From Neisseriaceae bacterium JH1-16 (GTDB lineage: Bacteria > Pseudomonadota > Gammaproteobacteria > Burkholderiales > Chromobacteriaceae), in NCBI GenBank assembly GCA_025989215.1, contig JAPDNP010000001.1:558001-622000 (forward strand): a stretch of DNA of 64,000 bases, in the 5' to 3' direction. Below, piece after piece: positions 35,072-49,976 of this stretch. Position numbers and translations under genes: made by a program. The notes beneath the pieces were generated by a model, which had not been told where the DNA came from, did no database searches, and saw only the letters and a list, made by a program, of their open reading frames with translations. How positions within the stretch are numbered: position 1 is the first letter of the stretch; each line of letters starts with the position of its first letter.

Positions 35072-36989
35072 CGCGGCAGTCTTTCTTTAATGGTCAGTGA
35101 CAGTTGCTCGCCGCTGAGTTGCTCCAGCGGCAGATAGTCGGCCTGCAGCGCCTGGGCGAGCTCGCGGGCACGGCCCAGGCGCACGAAGTCCTGTTCGGTG
35201 TCGAGCACCAGCGCCGGCGCGCCTAGCCCGGCCAGACTTTCGGCCAAGGCGAGCGCCTCGCGCCACGGGTCGGCGCCTGTTTCGAGCGCGATATTGGCGC
35301 GCCCGTCGGAGAGCAGTACCAAGAGCGGCGTCAGTTCGGTTTGTTTCGCCAGCGTCTGTACCGCCAGTTGCAGCGCGTGGGCAAGCGGGGTGCGTCCGCC
35401 GGTGGGCAGCTCGCGCAAGGCGAGTTCCGCCTGTTCGACCTGGCGGGTCGGCGCCAGCACCAGCTCGGCGCCCTCGGCGCGGAAGGCGATCACCGCCACC
35501 TGATCGCGGCGCTGGTAGGCGTCCTGCAGCAGACCGAGCACGCAGGATTTCACCAGCTCCATGCGGCGGCGTGCCGCCATCGAGCCGGAGGCGTCCACCA
35601 CCAGCAGCACAAGGTTGCCCTCGCGGCCGGCGCGCACCTTCTCGTGCAGGTCGGCACGGGTGACGCTGAAGTCGTTCGGATTGCGCAGCAAGGCATGGCG
35701 CAGCGTGGCATCGACCGCCAGCTGGCTTGGCGCTTCGTTCTTTATCGCGCCGACGGCATGGCCGCGCCGTGCGCCGCTGACGCTGCTGCGCCGGCCGCTG
35801 GCTTCGTGCGCTTTGAGCGCGGTCACCTCGATGCGGCCGATCTCGGCGGCCGGGCCGGCGGCGAATACCTGCACCTGATCCGTCGCGTGGCCGGGCTGTT
35901 CGGTATTGTCGTCCGATGCGTCGGCTTCGCCGGGATTGCTCTCGGCGTCGCCTTGGCCGGATTCGCCTTGCGGCGGAGGCGGCGGCGACGCCTGGCGGGT
36001 CAGCTCGTCGAGCTTGTCGCGGTCAAGGCCGGGCTGCTCGAACGGTTTCTTGCGGCGGCGGTGCGGCAGCACCAGCTCGGCCGCGTCGCGCACGTCCTCG
36101 GCCGTCACCTCGCCTCGGCCGGCCAGCGCCGCGATCGCGCGCGCCGCCTTATGCATTACGATGTCGGCGCGCAGGCTGGCCACCTCGAATTCACAGCACA
36201 GCTGGCTGATGAAGACGAGCAGCGAGTCGGGCAGGGCGACGGCGGCGATCTGTTCTTGGGCTGCGCGGATCGTCGCGCGCAGCGCGTCGGTGTCGGACTG
36301 CCAGGCGGCGGCGAAGCCGGCCGGATCGGCCTCGAACGCCAGACGGCGCCGTACAACCTCGGTGCGCACCGCCGGGTCGCGCGGCGCGGTCACTTCCACC
36401 ATCAGGCCGAAGCGGTCGAGCAACTGCGGACGCAGCTCGCCTTCCTCCAGGTTCATCGTGCCGAGCAGAGTGATGCGCGCCGGGTGGCTGATCGCCAGCC
36501 CCTCGCGTTCCACCGTGTTGCGGCCCATTGCAGATACGTCGAGCAGCACGTCGACCAGGTGGTCGGCCAGCAGGTTGACCTCGTCGATATAGAGCAGGCC
36601 GCGGTGCGCGGCGGCGAGCAGGCCCGGCTGGAACGCCTTCTTGCCGTCCTTCAACGCGCGCTCGAAATCCAGGCTGCCGAGCACGCGGTCCTCGGTGGCG
36701 CCCAGCGGCAGGTTGACGAACGGTACGGGGGAGCTCCGGTGGTCGGCGCTGTCGTTCTGGCAGGCGTCGCACTCGGAGAGCGGTGCGTCCGGCGCGCAGT
36801 TGAAGGTGCAGCCGGCCACGCGGGTGATCGGCGGCAGCACGTCGGTCAGGCCGCGCGCGGCGGTGCTCTTGGCCGTGCCCTTGTCGCCGCGGATCAGTAC
36901 GCCGCCCAGCGTCGGGTCGATCGCGCACAGCAAGAGCGCGCGCTTCAGTTGTTCCTGGCCGACGATGGCGGCGAAGGGGTAGTTGTGTC

Positions 36990-36993
<4 letters not shown>
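35068..36993 (-). CDS. Fused ChlI/ChlD-type chelatase ATPase-integrin subunit
   Basis: A 641-residue protein. The AAA+ part (about 1-340) has Walker A GDKGTAKS (36-43), cysteines C62, C66, C75 and C78 as in BchI, and [10 protein letters not shown]. An acidic Pro/Gly/Asp-rich linker (about 350-410) leads to a von Willebrand A domain with the metal site DASGSMA near 466. Such proteins partner with CobN as the motor of the aerobic-type cobaltochelatase, replacing CobS and CobT, and are often named magnesium chelatase subunit D/I. Next to cobN here, cobalt is the likely metal. It overlaps cobN and cobA by 4 bp. Confidence 0.9.
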
Positions 36994-41158
<4,165 letters not shown>

Positions 41159-41162
<4 letters not shown>

Positions 41163-41488
41163 TGAACGTCCTCCGCCTCGACATCGCCGACGCCGAGCTT
41201 GTGGAAGATCAGCGGTTCGACCGGGCAATCGCCGGCCAAGTGCTCGGTGACGATGCGCTGGATGCCGGCTGCGTCGACCTTGCGGTACCACACGCCGTCC
41301 GGATACACGGCGACGATCGGGCCTTCCTTGCACACGGCGAAGCAGTGGGTGCGGGTGCGCTTCACGCGCAAGCCCTCGCAAGCGTCGATGGTCTGGCCGA
41401 GCACCTTGAACATTTCCTCGGCCTGGGCACCGTTTTCGGTGCAGCGCGGGCCGGTGCACATCAGCACGTGTTTGTAGTGAAGTCTCAT
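41159..41488 (-). CDS. Thioredoxin-like [2Fe-2S] ferredoxin
   Basis: A 109-residue ferredoxin of the thioredoxin-like type. Cluster ligands are C11 and C16 (CTGPRC) and C49 and C53 (CFAVC), the usual spacing. In cobalamin operons such proteins (CbiW-like) are thought to supply electrons, for example to reduce cobalt or pathway enzymes; that role is inferred. It lies between the Ni/Co permease gene (59 bp) and cobN (4-bp overlap). Confidence 0.88.
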
Positions 41489-41547
41489 AACGGTTCCGGC
41501 ATCGGTGCGACTGGGCCGCCGATCTCATGGCGGCCCATTGATAGGGT

Positions 41548-42603
41548 TTAGTGGCCTTCGGCCAGGTTATCGTAACGTTTCCACTTGTAGATGGCGGCGG
41601 ACAGCGCCCAGCTCGCCAGGAACAGCACGATGACGAAGTAGCCGAAATGGGCGAGGTTGTCGTTGAGCGCGGTGACCCAGTCCCACACGCCGCCGGCCAG
41701 TTCGAGTCTCTCGGCGATCAGCCCCAGCGCTTCCAGCCCGCCGATCACCACGGCGACCACCACCGACACCAGGGTAATGGTCAGGTTATACCAGAGCTTG
41801 CGCACCGGGTTGACGAAGGCCCAACCGTAGGCGCCGACCATCAGTATGCTGTCCAGCGTGTCGATCAGCGCCATGCCGGCGGTGAACAGCGCCGGGAACA
41901 CCATCAGGTGCCACAGCGGAAAGATGTCGGAGGAGTGCGAGGCGGCCATCGCGAACAGGCCGATCTCGGTGGCAGTGTCGAAGCCCAGACCGAACAGGAA
42001 ACCGATCGGCAACATGTGCCAGCTCTTGGTGACCAGGCGGAACAGCGGGCGCAGCAGCCGCGCGAGCAGGCCGCGGTTGCCGAGCAACAGGTCGAGCTGT
42101 TCGTCGTTGACGCGTTCGCCGCGTTGCACACGACGGAAGTGGCGCCACACGTCGCGCAGCACCGACAGATTGATCAGGGCGATGGTCAACAGGAACAGCG
42201 CCGACACGCTGGTGCCGATCAACCCGCCGATTTCCTTGAAGCCGGTGACGCGGCTTTGCAGCGCCGAGGTGGCGAACACGATGAGTGCGACGGCAATGAC
42301 GACCACGGCAGAGTGGCCCAGCGAAAAGAAGAAGCCCACCGCCAGCGGGCGCTGCTTGTCCTGCATCAGCTTGCGCACGGTGTTGTCGATGGCGGCGATA
42401 TGGTCGGCGTCCACCGCGTGGCGCAGGCCGAACAGGTAGGCGAGCAGGGCGGTGCCGAGCAGGGCGGGATGATCGGCGAAGGCGGTCAGCGCCCAGGCCC
42501 AGGCGAGCAGATTGGCGGCGACGAGCCCCCCCAGCATCAGGGCGGAGGCACGGCGAGTGGAAACGGGTTGTCGTACGGACAGATGCGGAAGCGGTGCGGC
42601 CAT
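41548..42603 (-). CDS. NiCoT family nickel/cobalt permease
   Basis: A 351-residue inner membrane transporter with eight or so membrane segments. The signature HAVDADH is at residues 62-68 in the second helix, and [14 protein letters not shown] and [11 protein letters not shown] follow. The family imports Ni2+ or Co2+. It is the first gene after the B12 riboswitch and leads the synthesis operon, so cobalt is the likely substrate. Confidence 0.93.
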   Translation of the reverse strand: MAAPLPHLSVRQPVSTRRASALMLGGLVAANLLAWAWALTAFADHPALLGTALLAYLFGLRHAVDADHIAAIDNTVRKLMQDKQRPLAVGFFFSLGHSAVVVIAVALIVFATSALQSRVTGFKEIGGLIGTSVSALFLLTIALINLSVLRDVWRHFRRVQRGERVNDEQLDLLLGNRGLLARLLRPLFRLVTKSWHMLPIGFLFGLGFDTATEIGLFAMAASHSSDIFPLWHLMVFPALFTAGMALIDTLDSILMVGAYGWAFVNPVRKLWYNLTITLVSVVVAVVIGGLEALGLIAERLELAGGVWDWVTALNDNLAHFGYFVIVLFLASWALSAAIYKWKRYDNLAEGH

Positions 42604-42717
42604 GTGCGGTTCCCAGTCAGGAACATCGCCGCGAGAGAGGACAAAACGATCGGCTTCGATCGCTTGCTGCTATCCCCCGGTACACCCCGCCCGGTTTCAA
42701 CTCACGTCGACTGAAGA

Positions 42718-42872
42718 TGATGGCCGGTCTCCTGGCTCGTGCGTCATCGCCCAATGCGACCTTCCCAGGCATGGCCCAGTGGTACTACTGCGTTGGCTCG
42801 TCACTTACAGTTGCGGGGGCAGCCGCGGTATTGCACCGCGTTCCCGTTTCACCCTGTGAAGGGCACCATCAT
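42718..42872 (-). ncRNA. Cobalamin riboswitch
   Basis: On the minus strand, reading from about 42872, the conserved blocks appear in the right order: GGTGC at the start, AAACGGGAA, GCTGCCCCCGCAACTGTAAG, GCC-ACTGGG-type pairing with TGGGAAGG, and the B12 box AGCCAGGAGACCGGCC (42722-42737). It ends about 115 bases before the Ni/Co permease start at 42603. Binding of adenosylcobalamin should lower expression of the downstream operon. The expression platform was not resolved. Confidence 0.95.
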
Positions 42873-43050
42873 TAACTGGGGCGGATGATACGTGATGGCA
42901 GCGGGGTTGTGAACCGCCCGGCGGCGGTTCGCGATCTTGCCGAGGTGAGCCGGGCGGGATGGGGCGAACAAGTCGAATCTTCCTGCAGGAACAGGCATTT
43001 TCAGCCCCATTTTGCCGTTGGAATTCCCGCGGGTGGCCGCGGGTCGCTGT

Positions 43051-44034
43051 TCAAACGCGCAATGTGGCCAGTGCGCTCGCCAGCCGGCTCCAGCCGGCCC
43101 CGTCACCCGGCAGGCCGAAGCGCACGCTTTGCGGTGCGGCGAAATAGCGGGTCAGAATGCCCTGGTGCGCCAGTGCTTCGTGCAGCGCCTGCGCGTCGGG
43201 GCGTTGCAGCCATTGAAACAGCGGCGTGCCGCCGGTCGGCGTCAGGCCGTGTTCGGCCAACAGCTCGGCGAGTCGCGCACCGTCGGCGGCCAGCCGCTGC
43301 CGCGCGGTCGTCTGCCAGCCGGTGTCGAGCAGCGCCAGCTTCGCCGCCATGCGCGCCGGGCCGGCCAGGGCCCAGGGGCCCAGCTCCTCGCGCAACCGCT
43401 CCAGCAGCTCGCGCCAGGCGAACACGAAACCGACTCGCGCACCGGCCAGGCCGAAGAACTTGCCCAGCGAGCGCAGCACGATCAGGCCCGGCGTGCCGAC
43501 GTGAGGCGCGAGGCTCGCCTCGGGTGTGCAGTCCATGAACGCCTCGTCGACGATCAGCCAGCCGCCGCGTTCGGCCAACGCTGCTTGCCAGGTGCGCAGC
43601 TGCTCGGCCGAAAAGCGCGTGCCGGTCGGGTTGTTCGGGTTGACCAGCAGCAGCACATCGAGCCGTGGCAGTGCGGCGTCGATGTCCTCGGGTTCGAGCC
43701 GCTCGACCCGGTGGCCGTGGCGCGTCCAGGCGTGGGCGTGCTCGGCATAGCTGGCGGCGAGCATGCCCACCCTGCAGGTAAGCCGCTGCAGCGGCAGCGT
43801 CTGGATCGCCGCCTGCGAGCCGGCCACCGGCAGCAGCGCATCGCTGCCGTAATAGTCGGCCGCTGCGGCTTCCAGCCCGTCGTGCTCTTCCGGCAGGCGC
43901 TGCCAGCAGCTCGCCGGCAGTGCGGGCACCGGCCAGCCCTGCGGGTTGAGGCCTGTCGACAGGTCGAGCCACTCGTTTACCGGAATGCCGTAGCGACGCG
44001 AGGCCGCCAGGATGCCGCCGCCGTGATCAAGCAC
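43051..44034 (-). CDS. cobC: Threonine-phosphate decarboxylase
   Basis: A 327-residue PLP enzyme of the aminotransferase I/II fold that makes (R)-1-amino-2-propanol phosphate for the corrin side chain. It has HGGGILAASRRYGIP at the N-terminus, LVNPNNPTGTRFS near 130-142, and the PLP lysine K192 in RSLGKFFGLAGARVGF. This product is the substrate of CbiB, encoded just upstream with an 8-bp overlap. Enteric literature calls this gene cobD. Confidence 0.93.
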   Translation of the reverse strand: MLDHGGGILAASRRYGIPVNEWLDLSTGLNPQGWPVPALPASCWQRLPEEHDGLEAAAADYYGSDALLPVAGSQAAIQTLPLQRLTCRVGMLAASYAEHAHAWTRHGHRVERLEPEDIDAALPRLDVLLLVNPNNPTGTRFSAEQLRTWQAALAERGGWLIVDEAFMDCTPEASLAPHVGTPGLIVLRSLGKFFGLAGARVGFVFAWRELLERLREELGPWALAGPARMAAKLALLDTGWQTTARQRLAADGARLAELLAEHGLTPTGGTPLFQWLQRPDAQALHEALAHQGILTRYFAAPQSVRFGLPGDGAGWSRLASALATLRV

Positions 44035-44965
44035 CGAACACTCCCAGCGTCCCGCCGATCGCCAGCGCCAGTGCGACCCACAGCCACAGTCCGCGGTTGA
44101 CCAGGCTGATCGCCCGCCCGATGTCGGCGGTCTCCGGCGCGTCGCCCAGGCCCAGCACCGGGCGCTGTTTCACGCTGCCGTGATAGCTTGCCGCTCCGCC
44201 CAGTTCCACTCCCAGCGCACCGGCGCCGGCCGCCATCACCGGGCCGGCGTTCGGGCTGTACCAGGTCGGCGCCTGTTCGCGCCAGCAGCGCCAACCGTCG
44301 CGCAGATTGCCGAGCAGCGCATAGGTCAGCGCGGTCAGTCTTGCCGGGATGTAGTTCATCGCGTCGTCGAACCGCGCGGCAGCCCAGCCGAAATGCAGGT
44401 AGCGCTCGTTCTTGTAGCCCCACATCGCGTCCAGCGTATTGGCCAGCCGGTACAGCACCGCGCCCGGCGCGCCAAGCACCAGAAACCAGAACACCGTGGC
44501 GAAGATCGCGTCGCTGCCGTTTTCCAGCACCGATTCGATGGTCGCGCGTGACACGTCCTGCTCGGTCAGTTGCGAGGTATCGCGGCTGACGATCATGCCG
44601 ACGCGTCGACGAGCCAGCGACAAGTCGTTGCCCTTGAGCGCATCGACCACCGCCTCGGCATGCTGGGTCAGGCTCTTGGCGCCGATGGCGAGGTAGAGCA
44701 GCAGGATGCTGTAGAACCAGCCGATGAAGGGCAGCCAGGCCAGCAGCACCGCCAAGAGCGTAAACGGGATGAGCAGCAACGCGATGCCGAGTGCGCCGCG
44801 CAGGCGCATATGCTTGACGGACTCTTGTTGCGGCTCGGCCGGGTAGAGCTTGCCTTCCACCCAACGCACCAAGCGGCCGAAGCCGACCAGCGGATGCCAT
44901 CGCGGCGGTTCGCCGACGAGTTTGTCGATCAGGACGGCCAGCAGTAGAAAAACGGAAGTGAACAC
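44027..44965 (-). CDS. cbiB: Adenosylcobinamide-phosphate synthase
   Basis: A 312-residue inner membrane protein with about five hydrophobic segments. GEPPRWHPLVGFGRLV near residues 17-32 and the NGSDAIFATVFWFLVLGAPGAVLYRLANTLD stretch (about 148-178) are hallmarks of CbiB/CobD. It attaches aminopropanol (phosphate) to adenosylcobyric acid. It is divergent from cobQ, 133 bp away, and is co-transcribed with cobC. Confidence 0.94.
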   Translation of the reverse strand: MFTSVFLLLAVLIDKLVGEPPRWHPLVGFGRLVRWVEGKLYPAEPQQESVKHMRLRGALGIALLLIPFTLLAVLLAWLPFIGWFYSILLLYLAIGAKSLTQHAEAVVDALKGNDLSLARRRVGMIVSRDTSQLTEQDVSRATIESVLENGSDAIFATVFWFLVLGAPGAVLYRLANTLDAMWGYKNERYLHFGWAAARFDDAMNYIPARLTALTYALLGNLRDGWRCWREQAPTWYSPNAGPVMAAGAGALGVELGGAASYHGSVKQRPVLGLGDAPETADIGRAISLVNRGLWLWVALALAIGGTLGVFGA

Positions 44966-45098
44966 CGGATGCGCCTATATAATCTCGGGCTTTCTCGTCG
45001 GATGACGGCACGATCAAGGTGCCGGCCCAGCGACGACAGCCGAATCGAAAGAACGCAATTCTAGGGCCATCGCCCGAAAAAAGCGCGCGGAGTCACAG

Positions 45099-46571
<1,473 letters not shown>

Positions 46572-46587
46572 ATCGCTATCCTGGTCG

Positions 46588-46676
46588 CCGCCAATGGAGC
46601 CCGGCGTAGTCGTCCTCGCTAGGCGTTCTGCCGAAGGCCGTACGAGTCGTACGGCAAGGCAGGGCAACTAGTAGTT
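46588..46676. repeat. Intergenic inverted-repeat element, copy C (inverted)
   Basis: Read as given, this stretch aligns with the reverse complement of copies A and B. It shares GCCGCCAA, GCTAGGCG, then GTACgAGtcGTACGGCAA and GGCAGGGCAA. The GCCGTACGA / TCGTACGGC part forms a tight hairpin that may end transcription between the convergent cobQ and efflux gene. Confidence 0.6.
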
Positions 46677-46685
46677 CATCCGGCC

Positions 46686-48128
46686 TCACCAACCCCCGCC
46701 CAGCGCGCGGAACGTCGCCACTGCCGCGCGGGCATCGGCGGCGCGCACCTGGGCCTGCTGGTCGAGTGCGGTCAATAGGCGGCGCTCCTCGTCCAGCACC
46801 TCGAACAGGCTGACCGCGCCGCCGCGATAGGCCCCCTCCGACGTATCGCGTGCCTCGGTCTGCGCCGCCACCTGCGCCTTCAGCTCACCGTCCTGCGCTT
46901 CCAGCTGGGTCAGCGTGACGATGGCGTTCTCCACGTCCTCAGTAGCACGCAGCATGCTCTGCCGGTAGCGCGCCAGCGCTTCGGCCTCGCCACCCTTGGC
47001 CGCGGCTACTTCCGCATCCACCCGACCGAAGTCGAACAGGCGCCAGCGCAGCCCGGCTGCGGCTTGCGGCTGGAACGCGGCGGCCGTCAGCAGATTGCCG
47101 CTGCCCAGGCTGACGAAACCGAGCAGCGCCGACAGCGTCAGTTGCGGATAGTACTGCGCCGTCGCCGCGCCGATGCGCGCGTTCGACGCCGCCAGGCGCC
47201 GCTCGGCGGCGATCACGTCCGGGCGGCGGCGCAGCAGCTCGGCCGGTCCTTGCGAGGCGGCGATGGTCGGGACGGTGTAGCGCTCGACGGGCCGGGCCAG
47301 TTCGCTCGTATAGCTGCCGGGCGTCGCGCCCATCAGCACGTCCAGGCGGTTGAGCTGGACCTCCCGTTCTATCGCCAGCGGTGGCAGGCTGGCGCGGGTC
47401 TGGGCGAGTTGGGCCTGGGCCTGCTCGCGGCGCGTCGCCAGGCCTCCGGCCAGGCGTAGCTGCACCAGATTCAGCAGGCGCGCGTCGGTACGCGTCTGCG
47501 CTTCGGCCAACGTGATGCGCTGCTTGGCAGCCCACACCCGGAAGTAGGCGTCGGCCACCTCGGCTGCGATCGATACCCTAAGGCCCAGCCGGTCCGCCTC
47601 GGCGGCCTGAGCCTCGGCATCGGCCGCTTCCGATTGGCGCTTCAGCCCGCCGAACAGATCCGACTCCCAACTGGCGCCGGCGCCGATGTCGTACAGACTC
47701 TGGTTGCGCGAGTAGCCCGGAAAAGCGCTGGCGATCTTGCCGAGGGGGCTCTGCAGCGACTGGCGTTCGCGCTGCGCGTCGGCGGCAAAGCTGCCCTCGG
47801 GCAGACGCTGCGAGCCGGCCTCGTCGGCGGCGGCGCGCGCCTGGGCGACCCGGGCGAGCGCCGCTTTCAGGTCGAGGTTCTGCGCCAGTGCCCGCTCGAT
47901 CAGCCGGCTCAGCACCGGATCGTCGAAGCCCTGCCACCAGCTATCGAGCGGCGGCGCCGCACGCATGGCCTGCCGAGCCGCCAGCGCCTCGGCATTATGG
48001 TAGGCGGCCGGTTCGGCCAAGGTCGGGCGGTGGTAATCGGGGCCGACCGCGCAGCCTGCCAGGATTAGCGCCAGGCTGCCCGACAGCAATAGCGAGGCGC
48101 CGTTCAGCAGGCGTACAGACTTGCTCAT
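46686..48128 (-). CDS. Efflux outer membrane lipoprotein, NodT/OprM type
   Basis: A 480-residue outer membrane factor of tripartite pumps. It has a lipobox LAGC (C26), the hallmark CAVGPDYHRP directly after it, and two long helical repeats (ARVAQARAAADEAGSQRLPE-like) of the TolC fold. It forms the outer channel. The inner pump and adaptor are encoded divergently at 48870-51565, so the three probably act together. It is preceded by the MaoC-like gene with 29 bp between. Confidence 0.92.
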   Translation of the reverse strand: MSKSVRLLNGASLLLSGSLALILAGCAVGPDYHRPTLAEPAAYHNAEALAARQAMRAAPPLDSWWQGFDDPVLSRLIERALAQNLDLKAALARVAQARAAADEAGSQRLPEGSFAADAQRERQSLQSPLGKIASAFPGYSRNQSLYDIGAGASWESDLFGGLKRQSEAADAEAQAAEADRLGLRVSIAAEVADAYFRVWAAKQRITLAEAQTRTDARLLNLVQLRLAGGLATRREQAQAQLAQTRASLPPLAIEREVQLNRLDVLMGATPGSYTSELARPVERYTVPTIAASQGPAELLRRRPDVIAAERRLAASNARIGAATAQYYPQLTLSALLGFVSLGSGNLLTAAAFQPQAAAGLRWRLFDFGRVDAEVAAAKGGEAEALARYRQSMLRATEDVENAIVTLTQLEAQDGELKAQVAAQTEARDTSEGAYRGGAVSLFEVLDEERRLLTALDQQAQVRAADARAAVATFRALGGGW

Positions 48129-48157
48129 GATGCTTCCTTTTTGATTCGGTCGGGTTG

Positions 48158-48664
48158 TCAGGCGCCGGCATGGTCCGGTTGGGCGGGGGCAACGGCGCGG
48201 CAGGGCACGACGAGCTTCGCCGTCATCGTCTGCACCACCTCGCCGTGCTGGTTGAGTGTTTCGCTGCGCACGGTGACGATGCCGCGCTCGGGGCGCGAGC
48301 GCGACCGGGCCACGTCCATCACTTCACTTTTCACCACCAATTCGTCGCCCGGCCGAGTCGGCTTCGGCCAGTTCACCTCGGCGCCGGCACCGACGATGCC
48401 GCCGGCGATCCGTAGCGGGCCGGTCACCAGCAGCCTCATCGTGATCGCGGCGGTATGCCAGCCGCTGGCGGCTAATCCGCCGAACAGCGTCGCCGTTGCC
48501 GCCTCGTCGTCGAGGTGAAAGGGCTGCGGGTCGTACTGCGTGGCAAAGCCCGTGATCGCGTCGCGATCGACTCGCAGGCGGTCGCTGGTGAAATGCTGGC
48601 CGATGGCGAGATCTTCCAGATAGAGCGGGCTTGCGTAGCTATGGGATGGCTGGTGCTGCGTCAT
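48158..48664 (-). CDS. MaoC-like dehydratase (hot-dog fold)
   Basis: A 168-residue MaoC-type protein. ITGFATQYDPQPFHLDDEAA near residues 38-57 holds the hydratase motif (Asp and His), and LFGGLAASGWHTAAITMRLL follows. Members hydrate enoyl-CoA or similar thioesters. Its place upstream of the efflux outer membrane gene, under the shared operator, suggests it modifies the compound that the pump removes; that is inference. Start 48664 has GGAGACCG about 7 bases upstream. Confidence 0.88.
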   Translation of the reverse strand: MTQHQPSHSYASPLYLEDLAIGQHFTSDRLRVDRDAITGFATQYDPQPFHLDDEAATATLFGGLAASGWHTAAITMRLLVTGPLRIAGGIVGAGAEVNWPKPTRPGDELVVKSEVMDVARSRSRPERGIVTVRSETLNQHGEVVQTMTAKLVVPCRAVAPAQPDHAGA

Positions 48665-48742
48665 GGTGCGGTCTCCTGTGTGTGCGTTCGTCGCGAAGGT
48701 CCAACTAGTTACTTGCATAAAGAAAGTGACGACAATATAGTG

Positions 48743-48759
48743 ACTATCACGATGATAGT
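48743..48759. promoter_or_regulatory. Operator ACTATCA-N3-TGATAGT, divergent efflux promoter
   Basis: A 17-bp inverted repeat (spacer CGA) lies between the divergent MaoC-like and HlyD genes. The same palindrome with spacer TAG occurs upstream of the HxlR regulator at 52478, which makes it the likely HxlR binding site. Confidence 0.8.
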
Positions 48760-48869
48760 AAATGAGTGCCGACACCTGGCTGATTAACGGAGCAGGGCAT
48801 CGGCAAGAGACGTCGGCGCGATGCAATCGCAGCGCGTCCTCGTGACGCGACACTGATGGAGTAACAGAG

Positions 48870-49976
48870 ATGAGCAGCAGCACCGTGGCAGGGCGGGACA
48901 ACGGCGTGCCGCAACGATGGGTCGACCGCAAGCAGCGGCTGCAGCGGCGCGCGATGTTGACAGCGCTGATGCTGGCCGGTGTCGGCGCGGTGGGCGGCGG
49001 CTGGCACTGGTGGTCGGCGGGCCGCTATGTCGAGAGCACCGACGACGCCTATGTCGGTGGCGATGTCACCGTGGTCAGCCCGCGCGTGGCCGGCTACATC
49101 GCCCAGGTGGCGGTGGTCGACAACCAGCAGGTGAAGGCGGGCGACGTGCTCGTGCGGCTGGATGACCGCGACTTTCGCGCCGCGCTCGCCAAGGCCGAGG
49201 GGGCCGTGGCCGCGCAACGCGCCTTGATCGCCAATCTGGACGCCACCCGCGGCCTGCAGCAGGCGATGATCACCCAGGCCCGCGCCGGCATCGCCGCCAC
49301 CGGCGCCGAGATCGCCCGCTCGCGCGACGACCAGGCCCGCTACCGTTCGCTGTCGGCCAACTCGGTGGTATCGGTGCAGGGCACGCAGAAGGTCGAGGCC
49401 GACTACAAGCAGGCGCTGGCCGCCGGCCAGAAGGCCGAAGCAGAGCTGACTGCCTCACAGCGCGAGCTCGACGTGATCGCCACCCGCAGGCAACAGGCCG
49501 AGGCCGCGCTGGCCCAGGCCTTGGCCGAACGCGACATCGCGCGGCTCAATCTCGGCTATACGGTGCTGCGCGCGCCGATCGCCGGCACCATCGGCAACCG
49601 CCGCGCCCGTGCTGGTGCCTACGCCACCGCCGGCAGCCAGCTCTTGTCCGTCGTGCCCGCGCAGGGCTTGTGGGTGGATGCCAACTTCAAGGAAGACCAG
49701 CTCGCCCGCTTCAGGCCGGGCCTGCCGGCAGAGGTCAAGGCCGACATCCTGCCCGGTCGGGTGTTCCACGGCCGGGTGGCCAGCATCTCGCCGGCTACCG
49801 GCGCGCAGTTCAGTGTGCTGCCAGCCGAAAACGCCACCGGCAACTTCTCCAAGATCGTGCAGCGCGTGCCGGTACGCATCCTGCTGAGCGATGCCGACGC
49901 CCGGCTCGGCGCCCTGCGCCCCGGCCTGTCGGTGACCGCCGAGGTCGACGTGAGCGGCGAGGAGTCCACCCGGTGA
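48870..49976 (+). CDS. HlyD/EmrA family membrane fusion protein
   Basis: A 368-residue periplasmic adaptor. One membrane segment is near residues 28-47. Then come the N-terminal lipoyl half (VVSPRVAGYIAQVAVVDNQQVKAGDVLVRLD, about 70-100), a long alpha-helical hairpin (105-210) and the second lipoyl half (NLGYTVLRAPIAGTIGNR). It bridges the MFS pump and the outer channel. AACAGAG before ATG 48870 is a moderate ribosome site. The stop overlaps the pump start as GTGA. Confidence 0.93.
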   Translation: MSSSTVAGRDNGVPQRWVDRKQRLQRRAMLTALMLAGVGAVGGGWHWWSAGRYVESTDDAYVGGDVTVVSPRVAGYIAQVAVVDNQQVKAGDVLVRLDDRDFRAALAKAEGAVAAQRALIANLDATRGLQQAMITQARAGIAATGAEIARSRDDQARYRSLSANSVVSVQGTQKVEADYKQALAAGQKAEAELTASQRELDVIATRRQQAEAALAQALAERDIARLNLGYTVLRAPIAGTIGNRRARAGAYATAGSQLLSVVPAQGLWVDANFKEDQLARFRPGLPAEVKADILPGRVFHGRVASISPATGAQFSVLPAENATGNFSKIVQRVPVRILLSDADARLGALRPGLSVTAEVDVSGEESTR